From NCBI RefSeq assembly GCF_030408635.1, contig NZ_CP047198.1:1054001-1118000 (forward strand): DNA of 64,000 nucleotides, in the 5' to 3' direction. Both the position numbers and the translations under genes were made by a program. Below the pieces are notes generated by a model. It did no database searches. It had not been told where the DNA came from and saw nothing but the letters and a program-made list of their open reading frames with translations. The DNA is from Corynebacterium coyleae (lineage in GTDB: Bacteria > Actinomycetota > Actinomycetes > Mycobacteriales > Mycobacteriaceae). Below, in pieces: positions 9,597 through 16,242 of the stretch. Within the stretch, counting starts at the first letter, position 1. Every line of letters starts with the position of its first letter.

Positions 9597-9613
9597 TTTC
9601 ACGAAACCTCCTG
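9597..9613. repeat. inverted repeat, left copy, flanking the cadmium-resistance segment
   Basis: The 17-mer tttcacgaaacctcctg occurs here and, as its exact reverse complement, at 11573-11589. Together they bracket the decayed gene and the cmtR-cadD operon. Confidence 0.6.
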
Positions 9614-9632
9614 ACCTGTTATATCGGGTCCA

Positions 9633-9652
9633 CGGTTACACCTCGGTTACAC
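9633..9652. repeat. tandem cggttacac direct repeat
   Basis: cggttacac occurs at 9633-9641 and 9644-9652. A very similar pair (ccgcttacac, cggcttacac) occupies 13089-13110, at nearly the same distance from the other copy of the IS right end. The role is unknown; it may be subterminal element DNA or a preferred target. Confidence 0.45.
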
Positions 9653-9660
9653 GACAGGAG

Positions 9661-10233
9661 TCAATTATATGATGTGAACAGGAGCGCTCCTTGGAACGGG
9701 AAGTCAGGAAATTCCGCTTCCGCCTCTTCCTGCCTCTCGGCAAGCTCCACGCTCCACCGTGAACGCTCGACAAGTTCGTCAAAGGTGAGCACCTCCGGTG
9801 ACTTGCGGTTCGAGCGGAAACTTTCAAAGCTACGGAACTTCGAGCCAATTCGGTTGCCTTGGGCGCGGCACAAATCGCACATGGGCCGATCGTCAGAAAC
9901 GAGCGTGGTTCAACCAAGTATGCACCGTCGCCAGTGTTTCCCTTGTTGTCCCTCTCGGCAATCCATCCGGCAAGGCTCTCCTTGGCGGCGTGAACCGTTG
10001 TCGAACCCCGAGGTGTCCCCGCTGCAAACGGGAATCGAGTCGAGGCTGCTGATGAGGTAGATAAGTTCGTTCGAGCCTTCCCGGTTCAAGATGATGGGGC
10101 CATCGGGTTTTGTCCCGTTCAGATCATTGCTTGGGGCCTGAAAACCGATCTCTCGAACTACGCCCGGCTCGTGCGCAACTTGAATCTCGAGCTGGCGACG
10201 CTGTTTTCGCAACTTTGCCGGAATCACTGCCAT
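9661..10233 (-). pseudogene. decayed gene, C-terminal part resembles DUF4263 (Shedu-like)
   Basis: A real start seems to exist at ATG 10233 with GGAG five bases upstream. The frame is protein-like to about residue 75 and is then interrupted by a frame change and a TGA at 9910-9912. The same strand resumes at 9882-9661 with a segment containing PEVLTFDELVERSRW, which resembles the C-terminal end of DUF4263 proteins (Shedu anti-phage nucleases typically end in a VxTYDELLERAR-like stretch). Another frame just upstream reads PRSFLTIG, also expected in that fold. I infer a broken Shedu-like gene. This rests on recalled family patterns only. Confidence 0.4.
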
Positions 10234-10290
10234 CTCTGCTCCTTCCACTGTCTCTTGAGCGGCACACGCTGCTACGCCGCTACATCGGAC

Positions 10291-10318
10291 TTGAAATGTT
10301 CAGTGCTCGCTGTATAGT
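10291..10318 (+). promoter_or_regulatory. cmtR-cadD promoter with overlapping direct repeat
   Basis: TTGAAA (10291-10296), 16 bp spacer, TATAGT (10313-10318), then 7 nt to the cmtR ATG, so the transcript should be leaderless. The sequence gttcagtgc occurs twice, between the two hexamers and again across the transcription start; this pair is a likely metal-regulated operator. Confidence 0.6.
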
Positions 10319-10325
10319 TCAGTGC

Positions 10326-10685
10326 ATGCTGACTATTGCTTCACGTCTCGACGTGATGAACCGCCTGGGTCGTGCACTGGCCGACCCCACTCGATCCCGG
10401 ATCATCTTGACCCTGCTCGACCATCCCGCTTACCCGGTGGAACTGTCCCGAGATCTGGACCTGACACGCTCGAGCGTGTCCAATCACCTGGCATGCTTGC
10501 GCGATTGTGGGATTGTCGTCTCCGAGCCCGAGGGGCGTCGGACGCGATATGAGATCGCCGATCCGCACCTGACGCAGGCGCTGACTACATTGGTCGATGC
10601 CACCTTGGCAGTAGATGAAGATGCCCCGTGCATCGATCCCGCCTGCTCGGTTGCCGGGTGCTACGCAGCTGGGGAGGACGCATGA
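10326..10685 (+). CDS. cmtR: CmtR-type ArsR/SmtB family Cd(II)/Pb(II)-sensing repressor
   Basis: A 119-residue winged-helix repressor. Cysteines stand at positions 57, 61 and 102, exactly the three metal ligands described for Mycobacterium tuberculosis CmtR (two in the recognition helix, here NHLACLRDC, and one in the C-terminal tail, APC). That register fixes the start at ATG 10326 rather than at upstream in-frame codons. Metal binding is expected to release DNA and induce the operon. The stop overlaps the cadD start (ATGA, 10682-10685). The promoter carries a direct repeat that suits autoregulation. Confidence 0.9.
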   Translation: MLTIASRLDVMNRLGRALADPTRSRIILTLLDHPAYPVELSRDLDLTRSSVSNHLACLRDCGIVVSEPEGRRTRYEIADPHLTQALTTLVDATLAVDEDAPCIDPACSVAGCYAAGEDA

Positions 10686-11284
10686 TCCTCACCACGGTCT
10701 TGCAGGCGATAGGCCTGTTCGCAGCTACCAACATCGACGACATCATCGTGCTCTCCCTCTTCTTCGCGCGAGGGGCAGGCCAGAGCGGCACCACCGCCCG
10801 TATTTTGGCCGGCCAGTACCTCGGATTTGCCGGCATCCTCGTCGCCGCGATCCTTGTGACCGTCGGCGCCGGAGCATTTCTGCCCCCGGCAGCTATTCCA
10901 TACTTTGGTCTCATCCCTCTAGGCCTCGGCCTCTGGGCCGCATGGGAGGCCTGGCGCGGAGACGATGACGACGATGACGACGAGGCCAAGGTTTCCGGCA
11001 AGAAGGTCGGCGTTTGGACAGTCGCAGGCGTCACGTTTGCCAATGGCGGCGACAACATCGGTGTCTACACCCCTGTATTCCTCAGCGTGGAACCTCTCGC
11101 AGTAGTTGCCTACTGTGTTATCTTCCTCGCGCTCGTTGCGGTCCTGGTGGCCCTGGCAAAGTTCGTCGCCACCCGCCCCCCGATCGCGGAAGTGCTCGAA
11201 CGCTGGGACGACATCCTCTTTCCCATCGTTCTCATCGGCCTCGGCATCGTGATCCTCGTCAGCGGCGGAGCCTTCGGGCTCTGA
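10682..11284 (+). CDS. cadD: CadD family cadmium resistance transporter
   Basis: A 200-residue inner-membrane protein with five to six hydrophobic segments. It has the CadD hallmarks: an ATNIDD segment near the N-terminus and a second FANGGDNIGVY segment in the middle, which repeat a common half-fold. An unusually acidic run, seven Asp in a row, sits in the loop between them (about residue 94-100) and could bind cations. It is translationally coupled to cmtR and is expected to export Cd(II). Overlap with the regulator gene and the terminator at 11511 define a two-gene operon. Confidence 0.9.
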   Translation: MILTTVLQAIGLFAATNIDDIIVLSLFFARGAGQSGTTARILAGQYLGFAGILVAAILVTVGAGAFLPPAAIPYFGLIPLGLGLWAAWEAWRGDDDDDDDEAKVSGKKVGVWTVAGVTFANGGDNIGVYTPVFLSVEPLAVVAYCVIFLALVAVLVALAKFVATRPPIAEVLERWDDILFPIVLIGLGIVILVSGGAFGL

Positions 11285-11510
11285 CGTAGCGGCAGTGTTC
11301 CAAACGGCCCCGACCGGGCGCACCCCTCGCGGTTCAGACCCCAACAACTACCCGCAGCCAGTCCTGCGTGATCGCAGCAACAAGACCGCCATGGAGCACT
11401 GCAAAAACCGCGCCACCAGATGAGTACGGAAACTCTTCCGCGGCTCGGTCCGCGCTCATAAACAATCCGCGCTATAACCCGAGCAGGAACGGCGTTCAGA
11501 CAAAGAAAAA

Positions 11511-11544
11511 TGACCCCTCCGAACGAACGGAGCGGGTCACTTTT
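11511..11544 (+). terminator. terminator of the cmtR-cadD operon
   Basis: Stem tgaccc-ctccg (11511-11521) pairs with cggag-c-gggtca (11528-11539) with one bulged C, followed by a short T run. It lies 227 bp after cadD; the stretch 11285-11510 in between shows no coding signal. Confidence 0.7.
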
Positions 11545-11572
11545 GTGTTCGCGGCCGTTTTCCTTCGGCCGA

Positions 11573-11589
11573 CAGGAGGTTTCGTGAAA
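11573..11589. repeat. inverted repeat, right copy, flanking the cadmium-resistance segment
   Basis: caggaggtttcgtgaaa is the exact reverse complement of 9597-9613. A related palindromic piece, gtttcgtgaaac, follows at 11601-11612. Confidence 0.6.
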
Positions 11590-11624
11590 AGATTGGAACA
11601 GTTTCGTGAAACCCCCTGCTTAAT

Positions 11625-11639
11625 TGGTGTCCCCGACAG
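11625..11639. repeat. candidate attachment site, distal copy
   Basis: tggtgtccccgacag, identical to 23828-23842, the 3' terminal 15 bp of tRNA-Arg on the opposite strand. It abuts the left end of the IS481 element at 11640, so an alternative reading is that tgtccc belongs to the insertion-sequence end. Confidence 0.5.
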
Positions 11640-13050
11640 TGTCTGGTTCGGTGACATCGTTCCGCATGTCTCATGAGATTGTTCCGGTTTGTCCTGCGGG
11701 TATGTCTCGCCACATCGTTCCGGTGGAAAACGAGTCCACTGAAAATGCCCCACCGGGCCGAAAACCGATGTCTCGAGTCATCGTTCCGCCCATGCTTATC
11801 GGATGGAGAAACCAGGCAAGCCCACACCGAAAATCATCATCCAGACCATGCTCGCCACAGGCATGAGCCAAGCCGAGGCGGCTGAGCACTTCGGCGTTTC
11901 GACCCGGTGGATTAGAACACTGCAAAAGCGCTACCGAGAAGGCGGCATGGACGCGCTTACACCTCGATCAAAACGGCCAAGAACAAACCCAAGGGCGCTC
12001 GACAAAACAGTTGTCGACCGCATTCTTCAACTGCGCGACGAACTCACCCACCGCGGCACCGACGCCGGCGCTCACACCATCCGTTGGCACCTACAACAAG
12101 ACGGAATAGACCCTCCACCAGCAGTATCAACCATCCACCGAGTGCTTGCCAACAACGGACGCATCACACCACAGCCCCAAAAACGCCCACGCAGCTCTTG
12201 GCGTCGCTTCCAGGCAGACCAGCCCAACGAAACATGGCAAATGGACTACAGCGACTGGACCATCGCCGGACACAAACGCGTAGCCATCCTGACCATCCTC
12301 GATGACCACTCCCGATTCATCATCTCCTGCCGCGCCTACCACACAGCCACCGTCACAAACGTCATCACAAGCTTTATCGCAGCAGTTCAGGTACATGGCT
12401 GCCCACAATCAACGCTCACCGATAACGGCCGAGCATTTACCACCAACACCGACCGGAAAAACCCGTCACGAAACGGCTTCGAGCAACTGCTCATCGACTT
12501 GGGCATTACCCAGAAAAACGGCAAGCCCTACCACCCGCAAACCCAAGGCAAAGTCGAACGCTTCCACCACACACTCAAACTCGCGCTAAACAACAAGCCA
12601 CCAGCACAAACCATCGAGGAGCTCAACGAAGATATCAACGAGATCATCGACTACTACAACTACAAACGCCCACACAGAGCACTCGCCCGCATCACCCCAG
12701 CCGAGGCCTACAGCGCACTGCCCAAAGCCAAACCGGCAGCAGCAAACTTCGACCACCACTACCGGCTACGCACCGACAAAGTCAGCATCAACGGCAAGAC
12801 CACTCTGCGATGGGGCGGGAAATTACGCCGCCTCTACATCGGCCGACGCTGGGGCGGCGAACCCATCACCATGGTCTGCGTCGACAACCACGTCGACATC
12901 AAAATAAACGCCACCGGGGCACAAATCGCTGCCTACACACTCACCGACGAAAAGATCTACTACAACCAATCAGACAACGAACTAAACCCCAAACGGGGCA
13001 ACTCCAAAAACAAAAATCTCGAGACACCGTAGGAACGATGTCTCGAGACA
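11640..13050 (+). mobile_element. IS481-type insertion sequence
   Basis: The right end is ggaacgatgtctcgagaca (13032-13050). Its reverse complement recurs in variant form four times in the left 160 bp: at 11640, 11667-11686, 11703-11723 and 11769-11788, each of the form tgtct...atcgttccg or ttgttccg. The outermost copy is taken as the left end. No clear target-site duplication is visible. The single transposase gene is intact. A 44-bp relic of the right end is found at 9546. Confidence 0.75.
11803..13032 (+). CDS. IS481 family DDE transposase
   Basis: A 409-residue transposase. An N-terminal helix-turn-helix (AEAAEHFGVSTRWIRTLQKR, about residues 25-44) is followed by a second HTH-like region and an rve integrase core. 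The catalytic triad is visible as D in MDYSDW, D in LTDNGRAF and E in QGKVERFH. The start ATG 11803 follows the innermost copy of the terminal motif. The gene appears complete, and the stop codon lies inside the right terminal repeat region. The base composition is less GC-rich than the backbone. Confidence 0.9.
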   Translation: MEKPGKPTPKIIIQTMLATGMSQAEAAEHFGVSTRWIRTLQKRYREGGMDALTPRSKRPRTNPRALDKTVVDRILQLRDELTHRGTDAGAHTIRWHLQQDGIDPPPAVSTIHRVLANNGRITPQPQKRPRSSWRRFQADQPNETWQMDYSDWTIAGHKRVAILTILDDHSRFIISCRAYHTATVTNVITSFIAAVQVHGCPQSTLTDNGRAFTTNTDRKNPSRNGFEQLLIDLGITQKNGKPYHPQTQGKVERFHHTLKLALNNKPPAQTIEELNEDINEIIDYYNYKRPHRALARITPAEAYSALPKAKPAAANFDHHYRLRTDKVSINGKTTLRWGGKLRRLYIGRRWGGEPITMVCVDNHVDIKINATGAQIAAYTLTDEKIYYNQSDNELNPKRGNSKNKNLETP

Positions 13051-13415
13051 GGGACATTCAGCAAACTCCCCAACCTTTAGCTCCGCCGCCGCTTACACGG
13101 CGGCTTACACGTTTTCCGCCGCTTCCTTACACACCCCGCAACGATCCCGTCCCGGAAACCGCCGCGAGTCTCGAAGCGAAACCCCTACCGACCTTCGCGC
13201 GGGAATCATTCTGCCACGCGGGCGGGCCAAGAAACTGGACAGGCTGTAAGCAATATACGGTTCCCCGTGCGCTAGCACGGGAGCATTTACTTATGCTTCG
13301 TAAGACAGCCGAGAAGCTAACAAAATTAATGGTGATATCACTGGGATTGTTGTCCGGGTCCGATAACAGTCCTATTTAAATTGGATAACTATCGAGTGAC
13401 ACTGCACTATTGAGG
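13051..13415. other. intergenic accessory sequence between IS481 and the precursor genes
   Basis: No gene was recognised. It holds three cttacac repeats (13089-13130) and a small hairpin, cccgtgc-gcta-gcacggg (13264-13281), without a T run. It is AT-richer toward the right, where the promoter of the next gene lies. Confidence 0.4.
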
Positions 13416-13444
13416 TTGAGATGTAGTCGGTGCGCACAATAATA
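13416..13444 (+). promoter_or_regulatory. candidate promoter of the precursor/membrane-protein cluster
   Basis: TTGAGA (13416-13421), 17-bp spacer, ATAATA (13439-13444). The ATG is 36 bp downstream, leaving room for the ggagg ribosome site at 13471. Inference from spacing only. Confidence 0.45.
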
Positions 13445-13480
13445 GAAAGGCGAAGGTTCACCCAAAGATTGGAGGAAACG

Positions 13481-14044
13481 ATGATCTGTAAGAGAACTTT
13501 CGGAAAGGTTGCAGGGGCAGCTCTGATGGGAGTGGGGCTAGCGTTTGCGCCAGCTGCGTCAGCGGACGCACAAGAGGGGGACTATGCAGTAAGTCAGGTG
13601 GGCGATAATTCTTTCGTCCTACAAGGCGCTGATGGGCTGACTCGATCAACCTTGCCTGTTGATCAGCCGGGTGTCCAAGGCCGACACATAGAGCTGCAAC
13701 CTGGCGACAGAATTGAGATCAGCGGTGATGGACAAATCGCTGACCTGGTCAATAAAGACGGCGATGTCGTAGGTTCATTTACTGCACCACAGATCTATGA
13801 CGCTGACGGCAACGAGCTATCTGCAAGTTTTGTTCAATACGAAGATATGCTTATTCTTGCTGAAACAGGTCTTTCATCCCGTGATGCTTGCACCAAAGCT
13901 GCGGTAGGCAAGTGGACATACCGTGTAGGGGCTACTGGAGTATGCGGAGCGCTTGGTGCAGGGACTGGAGGTGTTGCAGCGGGAGCTTGCGGTCTCGGTG
14001 CAGCATGGGCAGAAGATAATATCAACTTTGATTCTGTATGTTAG
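13481..14044 (+). CDS. secreted precursor with four-Cys Gly/Ala-rich tail, putative bacteriocin 1
   Basis: A 187-residue exported protein. A signal peptide ends near ASA-DA (residue about 28). An acidic beta-rich domain follows (about 30-130), with the phrase LQPGDRIEISGDGQI. The tail holds four cysteines, C137, C155, C170 and C187, the last being the C-terminal residue, and the motif CGALGAGTGG. The same design, in the same spacing, recurs in the gene at 14341. A secreted precursor with a small hydrophobic Cys-rich tail next to a tiny membrane protein suggests a peptide bacteriocin and its immunity protein, in the style of halocin C8-like precursors. ATG 13481 has GGAGG eight bases upstream. 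Function is inferred, not recognised. Confidence 0.6.
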   Translation: MICKRTFGKVAGAALMGVGLAFAPAASADAQEGDYAVSQVGDNSFVLQGADGLTRSTLPVDQPGVQGRHIELQPGDRIEISGDGQIADLVNKDGDVVGSFTAPQIYDADGNELSASFVQYEDMLILAETGLSSRDACTKAAVGKWTYRVGATGVCGALGAGTGGVAAGACGLGAAWAEDNINFDSVC

Positions 14045-14055
14045 TGAGGGGAAAG

Positions 14056-14277
14056 ATGTCCAATTTTCGCAACCCGAAAAAAATCGCTACATCATTCGCC
14101 TACCTCATCGCTGGGATATGGGTCTACTGTCTGATCGTAGCTCCACTATTCTCTGAAGCCAGTTACGCCAATGTGGCCCTAGAGAAATCAAAAGATATCG
14201 GCATTGGATTTACGATTGTGGCGCTTCTTGTAGGGACCGTATGGTTCCTGTTTGCCAAAAATAAATCTGACGCATAA
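14056..14277 (+). CDS. small two-helix membrane protein, putative immunity protein 1
   Basis: A 73-residue protein with two hydrophobic segments (about residues 12-33 and 50-67) and a Lys-rich C-terminus. It starts 12 bp after the precursor gene and has the ribosome site GAGGGG before ATG 14056, so the two are almost certainly co-transcribed. No family is recognised. Small membrane proteins encoded just after bacteriocin precursors are often immunity factors; that is the basis of the call. Confidence 0.55.
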   Translation: MSNFRNPKKIATSFAYLIAGIWVYCLIVAPLFSEASYANVALEKSKDIGIGFTIVALLVGTVWFLFAKNKSDA

Positions 14278-14340
14278 AACCGTGTGAGGCTACCCTGCTT
14301 TTATTTGGCCTTCTTCTACAGCAAGGATTGGAGTAATCCG

Positions 14341-14868
14341 TTGAAAACTATTGTTTCTCGATTCGTACCAGTCGCAGCTATTACGGCAGCTGCTCTTGTT
14401 GGAGTTGCCTCTGTAAGTGCTTCGGCTTTTGCCGCTGAGTCAGTTTCTGCCGCAGCTTCCGAAGCTTCTGGCCAGAATGGTAAGGGTGATTTTTGGTTCG
14501 AGTCAGAAGACGGAATTCGCAGCTTTAACGTCGATGGCAACGTGCTGGTTCCTGAACTTCTTGATGGCGACAAGGTTGAGATCGAAGGAGACGTCATCAA
14601 CGCTTATGATGCCCAGGGAGAGGTTGTTGCAAGCCTCAAGGCAGACCTTCCTGAGGGAGTTGCTCTGAAGTATACCGATGGAGTGATTTACGCTGGCAGC
14701 GAGAGTGGCCAAGCCTCACGTTGCATCGATAATAAGTGGGTAGCTTTGGGCATCAATTACGCTGGCGATGCACTCGTCTGTGCTCCGCTCGCTGCCGGTA
14801 CCGGTGGTGCTGGCGCTGTTTTCTGCGGTGCAGCTGTAGGCGCTGGCGTCACTGCCGCCAGCTGCTAG
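14341..14868 (+). CDS. secreted precursor with four-Cys Gly/Ala-rich tail, putative bacteriocin 2
   Basis: A 175-residue paralogue of the gene at 13481. TTG 14341 is the likely start, as AAGGATTGGAG stands about eight bases upstream. The signal peptide ends near AFA-AE (about residue 31). The middle domain repeats the pattern of the first protein (LLDGDKVEIEGDVINAYD). The tail has C128, C147, C162 and C175, again with the last Cys at the very C-terminus, and the motif CAPLAAGTGG. Cys spacing is x18, x14, x12 against x17, x14, x16 in the first. An Arg just before the first Cys in both (SSRDAC, ASRC) may mark a processing point. Confidence 0.6.
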   Translation: MKTIVSRFVPVAAITAAALVGVASVSASAFAAESVSAAASEASGQNGKGDFWFESEDGIRSFNVDGNVLVPELLDGDKVEIEGDVINAYDAQGEVVASLKADLPEGVALKYTDGVIYAGSESGQASRCIDNKWVALGINYAGDALVCAPLAAGTGGAGAVFCGAAVGAGVTAASC

Positions 14869-14900
14869 TGCATTGATGTAGAAGCAAAAGGGTTTAAGAA

Positions 14901-15218
14901 ATGACAAAAGCAAACGGTAGCACTGTTGTAAAGACACCTATGGGACTGCCGGTTCCCCTACTTCTCTATGCAGCATCGATCGCGACTCTAATTGCTGCTG
15001 GATCGGCCGCTTCAATGTACAAACTAAGCTACCCATGGTGGGTGTGGATTGTAGAGGCATTGATCCTTTTCCCTATCGTTTATCGGATCTCTCGTAATTC
15101 TGCCAAGGGCAATGACTCCGGCGACTATGTAATTGTTACGGAGTCAAGGGTCATTGCATTTGCCACAATTTCAGCGATTGTGATTGCACTGCTGATCATT
15201 ATGATCGCTGTACTGTAA
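14901..15218 (+). CDS. small three-helix membrane protein, putative immunity protein 2
   Basis: A 105-residue protein with three hydrophobic segments (about residues 18-38, 45-65 and 84-105). It follows the second precursor by 32 bp with AAGGG upstream of its ATG. It is not obviously similar to the 73-residue partner of the first precursor, so each precursor has its own, unrelated membrane protein. The role as immunity or export factor is inferred from position alone. Confidence 0.5.
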   Translation: MTKANGSTVVKTPMGLPVPLLLYAASIATLIAAGSAASMYKLSYPWWVWIVEALILFPIVYRISRNSAKGNDSGDYVIVTESRVIAFATISAIVIALLIIMIAVL

Positions 15219-15290
15219 CAGCTGTGCTCTCTCCGGCGCCCATTGCCGTAGATATACCTAGGTCCCCGACGGGTCTTAGCCGGTTTATTG

Positions 15291-15322
15291 CCCCTGCATG
15301 TAGCAATGTAGGGGTAATTTTA
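15291..15322 (+). terminator. terminator after the precursor cluster
   Basis: Stem cccctgca (15291-15298) pairs with tgtagggg (15307-15314, one G-T pair), followed by taatttta. It ends the four-gene unit starting at 13481. Confidence 0.65.
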
Positions 15323-15465
15323 TGCCTTGTATGATCCAATAGGTGGCACTGTGCGTCAAAGTTTCACAGTTGCTTGTTAGGACCACGGATTTAGTAACGC
15401 TGTGGTGAGTATCCAGTAACGCCCGGGTGAGTATCGGGTAACACCCGGGCGTTGACTATGAGCCG

Positions 15466-16242
15466 CTACTGCGTATTGGCTTCGAGGCGCATGTTCGGGC
15501 CTTCCAGCGTGATGATCTCAGCGCCAACGACAAGCCGATTCAGTATCGACTCGGCGATGACAGCATCCGGGATGGACTTGTACCACTCATCGGGCGTGAA
15601 CTGGGAGGTGACAATGGTTGATCCCCGGTGTTCACGCTCAGCAAGAATGTTGAGCAGCTGGTGTGCTGTGGCAGCATCAATCGGCGTTGTTAAGAAGTCA
15701 TCAAGCACGAGTACGTCTGCCAGGTGTAAGTCTTGAAGAAACTCCATGCGTGCTGTGTCATCATGGCGTAGCACCATTAGCTGGTTGGCCAGGGTGTCTG
15801 TGCGGAAGAAACGGGCAGAGTAGTCGTTTCTGCACGCAGCGGTAAGGAGTGCTTGGGCCAGGTATGTTTTGCCGACGGATGATTTGCCGAGGATGACAAT
15901 GCTTTGCGCTTTTTGACACCATTGGCAGTGAGCGAGTCTGGTGATTTGCTCTTTGTTGAGGTTGCGGCCGGGTGCGTAGGTGATGTCTTCGATACACGCA
16001 TCGAGATTTGGCGATCGGGATGCTTTGAGTAATTTGTTGACTCGTCGTTCACGCTTGGCCGCGACTTCTTTATCGAGCGCGTAGAGCACTTTGTCAGAAA
16101 AGCTCCACGAGTCGAAGACAGGATCTGCTGCAATATCAATCACGGTTCGGCCAAAAGCCGTCATACGTAGATCGGTAAAGACAGGCAGGATCGATTCATC
16201 AAGAAAGCGCGCTGATGCTGATGCTGGTTGTGGCTGTGTCAT
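15466..16242 (-). CDS. istB: IS21 family helper ATPase IstB
   Basis: A 258-residue AAA+ ATPase. Walker A is GKSSVGKTYLA (around residue 118) and Walker B is DVLVLDDF. The N-terminal region with basic residues is the IstB_N domain. It assists the IstA transposase by bending target DNA and stabilising the strand-transfer complex. The start overlaps the istA stop by four bases (ATGA type), so translation is coupled. The gene is intact. Confidence 0.92.
   Translation of the reverse strand: MTQPQPASASARFLDESILPVFTDLRMTAFGRTVIDIAADPVFDSWSFSDKVLYALDKEVAAKRERRVNKLLKASRSPNLDACIEDITYAPGRNLNKEQITRLAHCQWCQKAQSIVILGKSSVGKTYLAQALLTAACRNDYSARFFRTDTLANQLMVLRHDDTARMEFLQDLHLADVLVLDDFLTTPIDAATAHQLLNILAEREHRGSTIVTSQFTPDEWYKSIPDAVIAESILNRLVVGAEIITLEGPNMRLEANTQ

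Noticed and set aside
13264-13281. Hairpin cccgtgc-gcta-gcacggg as a terminator or small RNA
   Set aside because: No T run follows and no gene ends just before it; evidence too thin for a call beyond a note.
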